From NCBI RefSeq assembly GCF_023734775.1, contig NZ_AP025732.1, positions 2,858,501 through 2,922,500 of the forward strand: 64,000 nt of DNA. The letters run 5' to 3'. The stretch comes from Nostoc cf. commune SO-36 (GTDB taxonomy: Bacteria; Cyanobacteriota; Cyanobacteriia; Cyanobacteriales; Nostocaceae). Below, piece by piece: positions 29,004-37,242 of the stretch. Numbering within the stretch: the first letter of the stretch is position 1; every line of letters starts with the position of its first letter. Made by a program: the position numbers and the translations under genes. The notes beneath the pieces were generated by a model. The model had not been told where the DNA came from, ran no database searches, and was given only the letters and a program-made list of their open reading frames with translations.

Positions 29004-30175
29004 GGGAGCATCCAGTTTTGGCAGAAATACTCAAATAGCCAGTAAACCATTGAGATAAGCACAACGAACTGAGAGGATTTGATTAACACTATCAACATTC
29101 CATTGTGCGCCAGAAATTTTCATCCTAGCTCCAATCTGTTTAATAGCAGACTCGACTGCACCAGAACCAATAGAACAAAGTTGTTCAGCCTGGTAATAGC
29201 TGTAGTTGACAATGCGAGAGCGATGTTTTTCAAGATAAGCGATGAAGTTCTTAACTTGTTTGCCTCGACGATTATGAAATAAAGCTTTAGTTTCTTCGAC
29301 TTGACCTTGCCACAAAAGAGTTTCAGCAACTTTAAGCCGCTTTAAAGAACCGCCAATTTTGTAGAGATTTTCTTTGAGGTGATACCAATCCAATATTTCC
29401 CAACGCTGAAAATGCTCTGTTTTACCAAACTCTTTGACTAAATTCCACACGCCATCATGACCATCCCCCAAGCATACTAATGGGTTAACCAGACGCTGGC
29501 TATTGACATAATCAACTAATGATTGGTTGTCATCAAAAAACGCACTATAGTAAATTCCTTGTAGTCTTACGGTTTTATAGTCTCGCCAGTGACACCCGGC
29601 TTTCGGTTTACCCCGGAGTCGGACTTTTCCCCCATCTACACTGACTTCTGAAACTGCTTGTTTTGCAAGTGGTAATTCAAAATCTTGTGACAGTACTAAT
29701 TTTTGTTGCGTTGAGTGACCCACTTTCACTCCTGTCAATGCCTCAACTTCAATTTCTGCTTTTTGGTATGATTCGTTAGCTGACAGCCTCAAACAACACT
29801 TTTGAAGTAATGGGCTTAACCGACTTCTGGGCTTCAAACCCAGTTTCTGTAACTGTTTGGCTTTAAGAGTCAGTTCCCCCACCAAGCTTTTAATTTTCCT
29901 GGTTTTACCTACTTTTGTTCCAGTTTTTTGTTCGATAAAAAAAGGGCTATTTCTGGGCTAACTAGTTCTAATATTTGACTGCGAACTGTTTTTTCTATGC
30001 CTTCCAGGTCTGTTAGCTTACTTTTGTCTGCTTCTTCATACAACAATGTTGCCACTTCTTGTAAGCACGCTTTGAGCCGTTCTTGTTTATCCTGGTTCAT
30101 GATTCCTGGTTCACGCTTCTTTCTGTCTGTTATTTTCTCCTAAAATCTGTATATCTTCCAAAAGTGGATGCTCCC
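29004..30175. mobile_element. ISKra4-family insertion sequence with TIRs and 8-bp target duplication
   Basis: 1172 bp. Both ends, read inward, begin GGGAGCATCCA(G/C)TTTTGG then nAGAnATAC, giving ~18-bp near-perfect inverted repeats at 29004-29021 and 30158-30175. The 8 bases TATGCTCT lie directly outside both ends (28996-29003 and 30176-30183), a perfect target-site duplication. The inside is one ISKra4-type transposase on the minus strand. Intact ends and perfect duplication show recent insertion. The right end cuts a convergent gene (see 30111-30380). Confidence 0.92.
29031..30100 (-). CDS. ISKra4-family transposase in two frames (-1 frameshift at a T7 run)
   Basis: Frame 1 (30100-29909, 63 residues: MNQDKQERLKACLQEVA ... 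VSPEIALF) meets frame 2 (reading FIEQKTGTKVGK ... then VGELTLKAKQLQKLG, open to 29031). The join is at CTTTTTTTAT near 29940: a -1 slip there fuses both into a protein of about 355 residues, the expected family length. Frame 2 holds the DDE-like core (EVSVDGGKVRLRGKPK, CLGDGHDGVWNLV, GSGAVESAIKQIGARM). A seven-base slippery run is typical of programmed frameshifting in IS genes, but a simple indel is the alternative. Confidence 0.82.
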
Positions 30176-30380
30176 TATGCTCTAGCGTGAGGAAATGATC
30201 TAACTCTCGCTGGTCACTTCCTGTAACACCTTCAGTTTTTGCGCGGTAAACGAGATCCTCTAAACGGTCTTTGGCTGCATCCGAGAGTTTGAAATCGATA
30301 ACACTTTGGGGGGTGGTTCCAGCAGCAATAAACTCTATAATTTCGTCGTAGACTTTGGTAGTATTTACAGATGTAGTCAT
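30111..30380 (-). pseudogene. Small antitoxin-like helical protein, 3' end replaced by the IS
   Basis: Reads 89 residues (MTTSVNTTKVYDEIIEFIA ... DAAKDRLEDLVYRAKTEG ... ELDHFLTLEH) and then, from 30175 on, sequence inside the IS (REHPLLEDIQ ...) to a stop at 30111. Removing the IS and one copy of TATGCTCT joins it to a native end that reads ...LTLEHIMTLAKARANQ and stops at 28961-28963. Such LAKARA endings are common in a small cyanobacterial helical family beside toxin genes. Function unknown. The start and first ~66 residues are native. Confidence 0.8.
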
Positions 30381-30412
30381 GAGATTAGCTCTTTTTATTT
30401 AATTTAACTGAT

Positions 30413-30640
30413 TTACAACGCTACTTTTAACGACTTTCCTAGCGTTTTAGGCTCTGGTAGAGGTTCACCGTCAGCCAAAGATGATTCAATCAGCATTTCT
30501 AAAACTTCTTGAGCATTTTTAAGAGCGTCTTCATAAGTTTCTCCGTGAGTACAAGGCTGCATTATATGGGTAAACTCAGGTAGCAAAACTACATAACATT
30601 GGTCTTCTTCTGACCATTGAATAATAATTGTATATTTCAT
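30413..30640 (-). CDS. HicB-family antitoxin-like protein
   Basis: 75 residues with the HicB partial RNase-H fold: YTIIIQWSEEDQCYVVLLPEFTHI, then THGETYEDALKNAQEVLEMLIESS and PLPEPKTLGK. HicB usually neutralises the mRNA-cleaving HicA; no HicA (short dsRBD-like) gene is seen on either side, so this is an orphan. Orphan HicB genes are frequent in cyanobacteria. Confidence 0.85.
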   Translation of the reverse strand: MKYTIIIQWSEEDQCYVVLLPEFTHIMQPCTHGETYEDALKNAQEVLEMLIESSLADGEPLPEPKTLGKSLKVAL

Positions 30641-30678
30641 ATAGCAATCCTATTTGATTTGTGAAAATCACAAGACTA

Positions 30679-30711
30679 AGATCCCCGACTTCTCTAAGAA
30701 GTCGGGGATCT
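30679..30711. terminator. Strong hairpin, terminator-like
   Basis: Perfect 15-bp arms AGATCCCCGACTTCT / AGAAGTCGGGGATCT around a 3-base loop, followed by CTTTG. This is also a well-known dispersed palindrome in Nostoc-type genomes. It separates the HicB gene from the DUF6887 gene upstream. Confidence 0.75.
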
Positions 30712-30775
30712 CTTTGTTCACGAATGATTTAGGCAACTTCTGTATTGTTCATAATTTTTAGCCAATCTTTTATTC

Positions 30776-31021
30776 TTAACTTTGAGAATCTTGCTTGCTT
30801 TGATTTGCTTGCTCAATGCGTTGCCTAATTGCTTCTTCTGCAATGCGAATATTTTCTTCTATTGGCGTACCGTCTTCAGCTACCATTGGCCCGTACCATG
30901 TTGCTTCTGAATCAGGAGTGCGGCGACCATACAAAACACGCAAAGGCTCTACATCTTCCCGGTGTGCAAGTGCGTAAGCTATTAGTTCTTTGTTAGTCAT
31001 TGCTTCAAAATTCGGTCGCAT
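30776..31021 (-). CDS. DUF6887 family protein
   Basis: 81 residues, beginning MRPNFEAMTNKELIAYALAHREDVEPLRVLY and ending in a charged Gln/Ser tail. The pattern MTxKELxAYxLxHRxDxEA is that of DUF6887, a small cyanobacterial protein usually encoded beside DUF6888. The ATG overlaps the end of the upstream DUF6888 frame (stop 31005-31007), a translationally coupled pair. Function unknown; the size and coupling recall toxin-antitoxin pairs, by inference. Confidence 0.8.
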   Translation of the reverse strand: MRPNFEAMTNKELIAYALAHREDVEPLRVLYGRRTPDSEATWYGPMVAEDGTPIEENIRIAEEAIRQRIEQANQSKQDSQS

Positions 31022-31211
31022 TTAAAAACCTCCAGTTTCCATTAGCAGGTACAATGATTTGGAGTTCTTCATTGACAAAAATAAATACAACTCCGGTTTG
31101 GTCATCAAAGCGAAATAGCTCAATACTCCGATAGGTGTTTGACAACATCTGACAGACACGTAGACAGGCTATAGCTTGTGCGTATGTTGGGTAAATCGTC
31201 TGTTCCTCAAT
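31005..31211 (-). CDS. DUF6888 family protein, start uncertain
   Basis: An open frame ends FLNATEF at TGA 31005-31007, overlapping the DUF6887 start by 17 bases. It reads QAIACLRVCQMLSNTYRSIE, then LFRFDDQTGVVFIFV and GNWRFLN, matching DUF6888. No ATG, GTG or TTG lies between the preceding in-frame TAA (~31272) and the conserved part; an ATT at 31209-31211 or another rare start would be needed, or the start codon is lost. DUF6888 is normally the partner of DUF6887. Confidence 0.65.
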   Translation of the reverse strand: MEEQTIYPTYAQAIACLRVCQMLSNTYRSIELFRFDDQTGVVFIFVNEELQIIVPANGNWRFLNATEF

Positions 31212-31277
31212 TGTGACATGGATAATAGTAAGCCTTTCTTTTGCGGTTTCTACTGTGAATAGTAAATCAGCTTACAT

Positions 31278-34200
31278 TTACTCTTCCAACTGCTTTAACT
31301 TCTTCTGAGCAAATTCCCGCACTTGCTCATCTGGGTCATTCTCTGCGCGATCGCGCAACAGTGGTAAAGTCTGGGGATGCTGAGGAAATTGCTCAATGAT
31401 TGCCTTAAGTGCTATTTGCCGAGAAGGAACATTTCTGGTATCAGAGAAATCCCAATCTATCCAATCAAAGGAATCATCAACAGCACACTCATGAAGAAAA
31501 TCATAAATTTCAGGACTAATCTGCCAACTCCTAATCAGTTCTTCCATCACTTCGTGTTTGAGATAGTTGAAATTATCAACTTGAGCAAATTCTTTAAGGA
31601 AAGATAAAATATTAAGTTGATTTTTCCATCCCTGTGCTAACTCTTGCAGTACTGTACTTTGTACTACCCAATCATTACTAGACTGAGCAAGAGATTTGAG
31701 CATTGGCAAAGTATCTGGGTCATCTTTCCAACCTCGTGCTAATTCTCGCACTGCCATAGTTTGTATGCTCGTATCCTCACTAAATTGAGTAAGGGATTTG
31801 AGCATTGGCAAAGTATCTGAGTCATCTTTCCAACCTCGCGCTAATTCTTGTATTGCTGCATAGGCAGATCTGTTCTCTCTATATTTGTCCTCTCCATAAT
31901 GAAAAGCTTGAACAAGAGATTTGAGTATTGATAAAGTATCTGGGTCATCTTTCCAACCTCGCGCTAATTCTTGTATTGCCATAGCTGCCATATATCCATA
32001 ACCATACACAGCTAAATTTTTTAGCCAAGGTAATGTCTCTACGTGGTTACTCCACGTAGTTGTAATGACTGAAATTACCTTGGTACTAATTGTATGGATT
32101 AAGTTAGCTTCTTCTTCTGGGAAGGTATAACCCATATCTTCTCCGCTATACGGAGCATAAACCTCAACTAGTTTTTTTAGACGCTCAACTAATTTATTAT
32201 CAGTTGATGTAATCGCCAAGCGGTTTCTTATATCTGACATACACTCAGATGCGAGAATAAGTATGTCAATAACTTCTACTTCACACCATTCATTTATTTG
32301 TTCATCATATACTTCAATTAAATCATCAATAATATCACCTGCAAACTTTGGCTCAAGCATTCCTGTTATCAAGCGTAGAACTTCACGCCAACTTTCATCT
32401 CGCCAGTGTTTGCCAAAAACTTCATTCTTAAGTTCCTCAAGAGTCAGCGTTTGCGTTTCTTTAAACTGCCAGACAAACTCCCAAGCACAGAAATATTCTA
32501 AAAATGTCCGATGCACAAAAGCATAATAATCCGCACCCAGGAAACATAACATAAAGTTGCGAGTTCGCAGTTGATCTTTCATTACCTGCGCCGCTTCTCT
32601 GGGTTTATCAAATTCTATGGTTTTGAGATAATCAGTCAGAACTTTGACTAAATCATTTTCATTAATCAAATTACCTGCCAAACCTTTATCACCAGTTTGC
32701 ATAAGATAAGCAACCTGACGCAGCATCGCTTGCTTATCCTTATAATCAATCGTCTTGGGATCTAACCTCTTATCTTCTATCAAAGCGCGTTCCACATCCC
32801 ATTGATGTAGCAGTACCCGCGATGCTTGATTATAAAGCTCCGCTCTATCTCTTGGTAGCTCTTGATTCCGATTAAGAATTGCCATCATCGTCAACAGCAG
32901 AGGATTTCCCGCCAATTCTGCAATAGATTTGGAAGCTTCAATTCCTCTTTTTAGCCGTTCCCGTTTTCTGACTTTATCTACTGCATCGGTAAAAGTTAAC
33001 TCATGCCAACGGTTGATAAAATCCTGAATTTGTTCTGAGTCTAAATCTTGTAAGATAAAGTGGCGAAACTTAGCATTCAGAAATGGTTGCGGTTTATAGC
33101 CAATAATCCGAGAAGTGACAATTACTTGCACATCAGGATAGTCTTTAGTAAAGCTATGAATATCAGTAATTACATCCTTTCGCTTACCAGCCTCAAATAC
33201 CTCATCCAAACCATCAAACATCACTAAGGCATTACCAGCTTTTAATTGTTTATCTAGTTCAAGCTGATTGAGATGATGAATTGCACCACTACCTTGATGG
33301 AAGAAATTTAGAAAACTTTGATTCTCTTTATTCTCGCGCCACCGCATATAGGTGTTTAATTCAATTAGCAAGGGAATTGGTAATGAAATAACATTATCCA
33401 GTGGAGACTCAGCCCAATTCAAAGCCAGAAATTGCAACAATGTAGACTTCCCGGAACCAGGATCGCCCAAAATTACAAGATATTTATAATCTTGCTTTTT
33501 ATTGACAACATCTAAAACTGAACGGGTCGGCTGTTCAAAATAAACCCGTTTGTGGCGTTCTAATTCTTCTAATTCAACAGCTTCTACTTGCTCGCTTTCT
33601 CGCAGCCGTCTAAGATGTTCTTTAGGCAGTTCGTGAACTTGCGCTAAAACTTGATGAGTTTCCCGGACATTTTGAGCAGTAAAAATCCGCCATAATTTCA
33701 GTTCGTTATAGGCATAGCCGCTTGTATCTAAGCTATCTAATTTGAGATTGCCATAGCACTCGCGGATTCCTTCTTGATATTTAACTAAATCAAATGTGGT
33801 AATTTTCTCAGCATTGCCTTCTAAGATATCTTTGATTTTATCCAGATTTTGGGAATCGTGAATATCTCTGAGTTCAGGAATACCTTGAATTATCTCTTTA
33901 ACTTTTTGCAGATATTTTTTAGCAACCCGCTTCCAGTTAAAATCATCTGGTAACGGATTTGAAACATTAACTTTATCCCACATCTCTTGTAATTTATTAG
34001 TGTCTATAGCTGGATTATTATCTTTAAAGGCATTTCCCAAAATTTCTTTGACTTCTTGAACTTTGAGAAATTGCTTTATCGGCTGCGTATACTTTTTGAT
34101 TTCATCTTCAGAAAGTTCTCCACCTTTTAAATCTTCCTGCACGAGTTGTAAAAATTCTTTTAAAGCTTTCCCAGCAGCGATTTCTATATCTTCCTTTTTC

Positions 34201-34346
34201 AGTTTTTCTAAAATATTGCCAGGGATGCCTTTTAATAAATCTTTAGCCCAATCTTTAGCAGCATCCTTGGCTAAGTCTTCCAGAATGGGTTTAAAAATCA
34301 ACCCGGCGGCCTGAGTTACACCCCAAATAGCTAACCAGTCCAGCAT
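31278..34346 (-). CDS. NACHT-domain NTPase with C-terminal HEAT repeats (STAND, candidate antiphage)
   Basis: 1022 residues from ATG 34346 (MLDWLAIWGVTQAAG, the family's usual start; a GTG 14 codons upstream is possible). Order: an N-terminal helical effector-like region (~1-270); NACHT NTPase with Walker A LGDPGSGKSTLLQFLAL at ~294 and Walker B ALVMFDGLDEVFEAGKRK; winged-helix part with AYLMQTGDKGLAGNLI; then HEAT-like repeats of ~37 residues (ELARGWKDDPDTLPMLKSLAQ) to LKQLEE. NACHT/STAND proteins of this kind in bacteria (bNACHT class) act in antiphage defence by sensing and oligomerising. No nuclease or protease domain is recognised at the N-terminus. Confidence 0.88.
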   Translation of the reverse strand: MLDWLAIWGVTQAAGLIFKPILEDLAKDAAKDWAKDLLKGIPGNILEKLKKEDIEIAAGKALKEFLQLVQEDLKGGELSEDEIKKYTQPIKQFLKVQEVKEILGNAFKDNNPAIDTNKLQEMWDKVNVSNPLPDDFNWKRVAKKYLQKVKEIIQGIPELRDIHDSQNLDKIKDILEGNAEKITTFDLVKYQEGIRECYGNLKLDSLDTSGYAYNELKLWRIFTAQNVRETHQVLAQVHELPKEHLRRLRESEQVEAVELEELERHKRVYFEQPTRSVLDVVNKKQDYKYLVILGDPGSGKSTLLQFLALNWAESPLDNVISLPIPLLIELNTYMRWRENKENQSFLNFFHQGSGAIHHLNQLELDKQLKAGNALVMFDGLDEVFEAGKRKDVITDIHSFTKDYPDVQVIVTSRIIGYKPQPFLNAKFRHFILQDLDSEQIQDFINRWHELTFTDAVDKVRKRERLKRGIEASKSIAELAGNPLLLTMMAILNRNQELPRDRAELYNQASRVLLHQWDVERALIEDKRLDPKTIDYKDKQAMLRQVAYLMQTGDKGLAGNLINENDLVKVLTDYLKTIEFDKPREAAQVMKDQLRTRNFMLCFLGADYYAFVHRTFLEYFCAWEFVWQFKETQTLTLEELKNEVFGKHWRDESWREVLRLITGMLEPKFAGDIIDDLIEVYDEQINEWCEVEVIDILILASECMSDIRNRLAITSTDNKLVERLKKLVEVYAPYSGEDMGYTFPEEEANLIHTISTKVISVITTTWSNHVETLPWLKNLAVYGYGYMAAMAIQELARGWKDDPDTLSILKSLVQAFHYGEDKYRENRSAYAAIQELARGWKDDSDTLPMLKSLTQFSEDTSIQTMAVRELARGWKDDPDTLPMLKSLAQSSNDWVVQSTVLQELAQGWKNQLNILSFLKEFAQVDNFNYLKHEVMEELIRSWQISPEIYDFLHECAVDDSFDWIDWDFSDTRNVPSRQIALKAIIEQFPQHPQTLPLLRDRAENDPDEQVREFAQKKLKQLEE

Positions 34347-34485
34347 AATACTCGCTTCTGTTGAGAGTTTGATTACGAGTATATCCACTAGCTTGGGTAA
34401 TGTTTCCAGATTTCAGAGTTATTGCAGAAACACATTCTCTGGTTACGCCAAAATAATTGCTGCGATCGCATACTGGGACGCCTCA

Positions 34486-34750
34486 TCATAAGCTCAAAAA
34501 CCCATCTGGTACAATCGGTGCTTTATTTATTCTTCTCTTTGAGCGATCGCTAATATGCATGAAGGCAATTTTCCCCACAGCACGCCCAGTTTCGCTATAA
34601 TCATGAGCCGCCGCTAGTTCTTGTAAGGGATATGTGCGATCAATTACTGCACAAATTTTACCCACTTCAATCAATTTTTTCAGATAAAGCAAATCCTGAG
34701 TGATACACCGTTGGATTTAAGGACTCTTTTGGTTTGAGAGAGCGATCGCT
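34486..34750 (-). pseudogene. 3' remnant of a zinc-type NAD(P)H oxidoreductase gene
   Basis: Reads LYLKKLIEVGKICAVIDRTYPLQELAAAHDYSETGRAVGKIA, nearly the same as the C-terminus of the intact oxidoreductase at 39791-40759. Upstream DNA to ~34750 keeps homologous fragments (AAATCCTGAGTG; GTTTGAGAGAGCGATCG) but lacks ~70 bases in between. The frame runs past the native end. A dead, internally deleted copy. Confidence 0.85.
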
Positions 34751-35075
34751 CTTTCAACTCTCGGTTCACCCATTTTTTGATAAGTTATATCATGTCCGTT
34801 TAATTACTTATTAAACCTGAAGAGCCTCAAAGAGCCAAAGCTACGTATTGTCTCCCCTGTACTTGCTAAGGCGTTGGGAATGGCATTCAATGGCCGTAAA
34901 AAACGTAAGTAATTATACGGTAGTAATATAAGAAAAAATGAGAGGACATAAAGATATTTTAAGTATTTAAAAAAACTAGCAACCCTGAGTTAACTTGATG
35001 CAAACTCTCAGTAAAATCGGCTAGCCGAGAGTTGTGTGTCAGATAAATCACTATCATGCTAGAGGGAAGTTCAAA
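34751..35075. other. Leader region of the first sorbosone-dehydrogenase-like gene
   Basis: 325 bases without a gene. Holds part of the palindrome GAGAGCGATCGCTCTTTC at its left edge and, near 35030, GAGTTGTGTGTCA(G/A)ATAAATCACTA, which recurs before the second gene copy at 37190-37215. This shared leader is probably the promoter/5' UTR of both. Confidence 0.6.
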
Positions 35076-36680
35076 ATGGTTGCATTTACTTTAAAACCAA
35101 CACAGATACTTAGAGGTATATTATCCGCATCGCTACTTAGTCTGATGTCATTAGAGGTTCTTATCACCGCAGCGTTCGGCAACCCGCCCCCTGCGTCTGT
35201 TGAAACTAAGCTGAAAGTGCCTAGTACAATGACCTCTTGGCCCTTTAACACTAGCCGTTACTTGAAAGTGCCGCCCAATTTTTCCGCCTCTGTTTATGCT
35301 CGCATTAACAAAGCCCGCTTTATGGCAGTTGCTCCCAATGGGGATCTTCTCGTATCACAGCCAAGTACCGGTAAAGTGTTAATTGTCCGACCCAATGGCA
35401 GCAAAGACCCAATTATTTCTGACTTCGTGACGGGTTTACGCAAACCACACGACATTGTGTTTCATAAGATTGGTAACACCACATACATTTATATTGCTGA
35501 GACTCATCAAATTAACCGCTTCATCTACAACTCTGGAGATATAGTCGCCAAAAATCGCCAAATCGTTGTAATTGGTTTACCAGACAGCAGTACATCAGAA
35601 CTTAAAGGATCTTATGGTCACGAACTGAAAAATATCGCACTTGATGCCAACCACAAACTATACGTGTCCATCGCCTCTACGTGCAATGCCTGCAAACAAG
35701 ATACTGTCAGTAACCCAAAGCGTGGTGCGATTTACGTCTACAACGCTGATGGAACCAATCAGCGGCTTTTTGCCCAAGGTTTACGTAATGCCGAAGGATT
35801 AGCATTCGTACCTGGTACGAATGACTTTTGGGTAGTCGTTAATAATCGAGACCAGATTGCTTATCCCTTCAATGATAGCAGTGGTAATTACGGTAAAATT
35901 ATTCCCTCTTATGTAGACAACCACCCACCAGAGGAGTTCACACGAGTCCGAGATGGCGGTAACTACGGTTGGCCATTCTGCAACCCCAATCCAGACACGC
36001 CAAATGGCCTCAACAATATGCCATTTGATCGCGACTATCAGTACAATGCTGATGGAAATGTTAATTGCAATGCATTGGATAAGATTACCAAGGGTATTCA
36101 AGCCCATTCCGCTCCTTTGGGATTAACATTCTTACAAAATACCAACTTTCCCAGCCTGTACTCAAGTGGAGTAGTGACGGCGTTGCATGGTTCATGGAAT
36201 CGGCAGAAGAAAACGGGCTACAAAATATCTTACTTTCCCTGGAACAGTACGACAAAGACCCCAGGAGATGAGATGGATTTAGTCAATGGTTGGCTAATTC
36301 CAGAAACGCAAGAAGTCTGGGGGCGACCTGTGGATATGGTAGTCGATCAGCAAGGTAATTTGTTAATTTCTGATGATTACAGTGGCACTATCTACAAGCT
36401 CTCCTACACGCCTTCACAACAGGTTAAGGTCTACAAAGACCCAAATTTGACTGGAGTTTCCCAGTCTTTTCCTACAACTCCAGGAGTATACAAAGCTAAT
36501 CAAGGTGGCTTAAATGTTGTAGGGAATGACGCTATTAGCTCATTAAGTGTACCATCGGGTACGGTAGTACGTGTTTGCCAAAATGAAACTGGTGGTCTGT
36601 GCCGTGAGTTTAGTGCTGGTGATTATAAATCTCTTGGAGCTGACTTAGATAACATAATATCTTTTATAGAAGTCAAGTAG
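35076..36680 (+). CDS. Exported sorbosone-dehydrogenase-like beta-propeller with one crystallin-like domain
   Basis: 534 residues from ATG 35076 (GGGAAG nine bases before; an upstream GTG at 35034 is less likely). A signal peptide (ILSASLLSLMSLEVLITAAFG) is followed by a PQQ-type sugar-dehydrogenase beta-propeller (FMAVAPNGDLLVSQPSTGKV, GLRKPHDIVFH, GLRNAEGLAFVPGT, GGNYGWPFCNPNPD, LHGSWNRQKKTGYKI, GNLLISDDYSGTIYKLSY). After residue ~440 comes one ~88-residue beta/gamma-crystallin-like module (VKVYKDPNLTGVSQSFP ... SLSVPSGTVVRVCQ). It likely oxidises a sugar or sugar aldehyde outside the cytoplasm. Twin of 37243-39426. Confidence 0.85.
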   Translation: MVAFTLKPTQILRGILSASLLSLMSLEVLITAAFGNPPPASVETKLKVPSTMTSWPFNTSRYLKVPPNFSASVYARINKARFMAVAPNGDLLVSQPSTGKVLIVRPNGSKDPIISDFVTGLRKPHDIVFHKIGNTTYIYIAETHQINRFIYNSGDIVAKNRQIVVIGLPDSSTSELKGSYGHELKNIALDANHKLYVSIASTCNACKQDTVSNPKRGAIYVYNADGTNQRLFAQGLRNAEGLAFVPGTNDFWVVVNNRDQIAYPFNDSSGNYGKIIPSYVDNHPPEEFTRVRDGGNYGWPFCNPNPDTPNGLNNMPFDRDYQYNADGNVNCNALDKITKGIQAHSAPLGLTFLQNTNFPSLYSSGVVTALHGSWNRQKKTGYKISYFPWNSTTKTPGDEMDLVNGWLIPETQEVWGRPVDMVVDQQGNLLISDDYSGTIYKLSYTPSQQVKVYKDPNLTGVSQSFPTTPGVYKANQGGLNVVGNDAISSLSVPSGTVVRVCQNETGGLCREFSAGDYKSLGADLDNIISFIEVK

Positions 36681-37242
36681 TACCAGTCACCGAATTTTAG
36701 ATTTTAAATTTTGGATTTTGGCTTAAATAGTTTAAAATCCAAAATTTAAACAAGTCCCAAAGCAAGCGAATTTAAACGCGAGAACAATTTTATTATCCAA
36801 AATCAAAAATTGAGTCACCTGTGCTATTGCTTTTGGCTTATCGAGGAAGTCAGGAGGGAGAGGGCAGTTCAAGAGAGGGTAATTTTTACCACAGCACGTC
36901 CAGTTTTGCTATAACCATAAATCTATAAGGCCGATGGATCGAGTTCAAAGGTTCACTGACGGAGCTATCAGTAAAAAATATACCTAGCGAAGTATTGTCA
37001 AAAACTAGTATCTTTAAGTAGAATTCATTCGAAGGGATTTCCAAATAAAAAAATATTCAGCAACTACATCTTGTGGAATAAGGTCTTGTCTGCCTTCGGC
37101 TAGGGGCGAGTAAGACCTCACTCCACAAGATGGAATGATTTATTTATTGAAAATTCCTAACTCTCTCTCAAAAAAATCGAACAAACATCCAAGAGTTGTG
37201 TGTCAAATAAATCACTAGCACGCTAATAAAAGGAAGTTTAAA
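36681..37242. other. Spacer between duplicated genes, with oxidoreductase remnant and hairpin
   Basis: At 36690-36750 an inverted repeat of TTTTAAATTTTGGATTTTGG. At 36879-36930 a ~45-base remnant (ACAGCACGTCCAGTTTTGCT) of the same oxidoreductase 3' end. At 37067-37132 a hairpin with arms CATCTTGTGGA / TCCACAAGATG. At 37190-37215 the leader sequence also seen before the first copy. No intact gene. Confidence 0.65.
37067..37132. repeat. Hairpin-forming inverted repeat
   Basis: Outer arms CATCTTGTGGA and TCCACAAGATG, inner arms AAGGTCTTG and GTAAGACCT, with a central GCCTTCGGCTAGGGGC. A long imperfect stem in the spacer between the duplicated genes; function unknown. Confidence 0.65.

Noticed and set aside
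30413..30640. Complete HicAB pair
   Set aside because: Only a HicB-like frame is present; neither flank contains a ~60-residue HicA-like frame.
35799..36107. Minus-strand frame of 102 codons, duplicated at 37987-38295
   Set aside because: Antisense shadow of the beta-propeller; the identity of the two copies only reflects the gene duplication.
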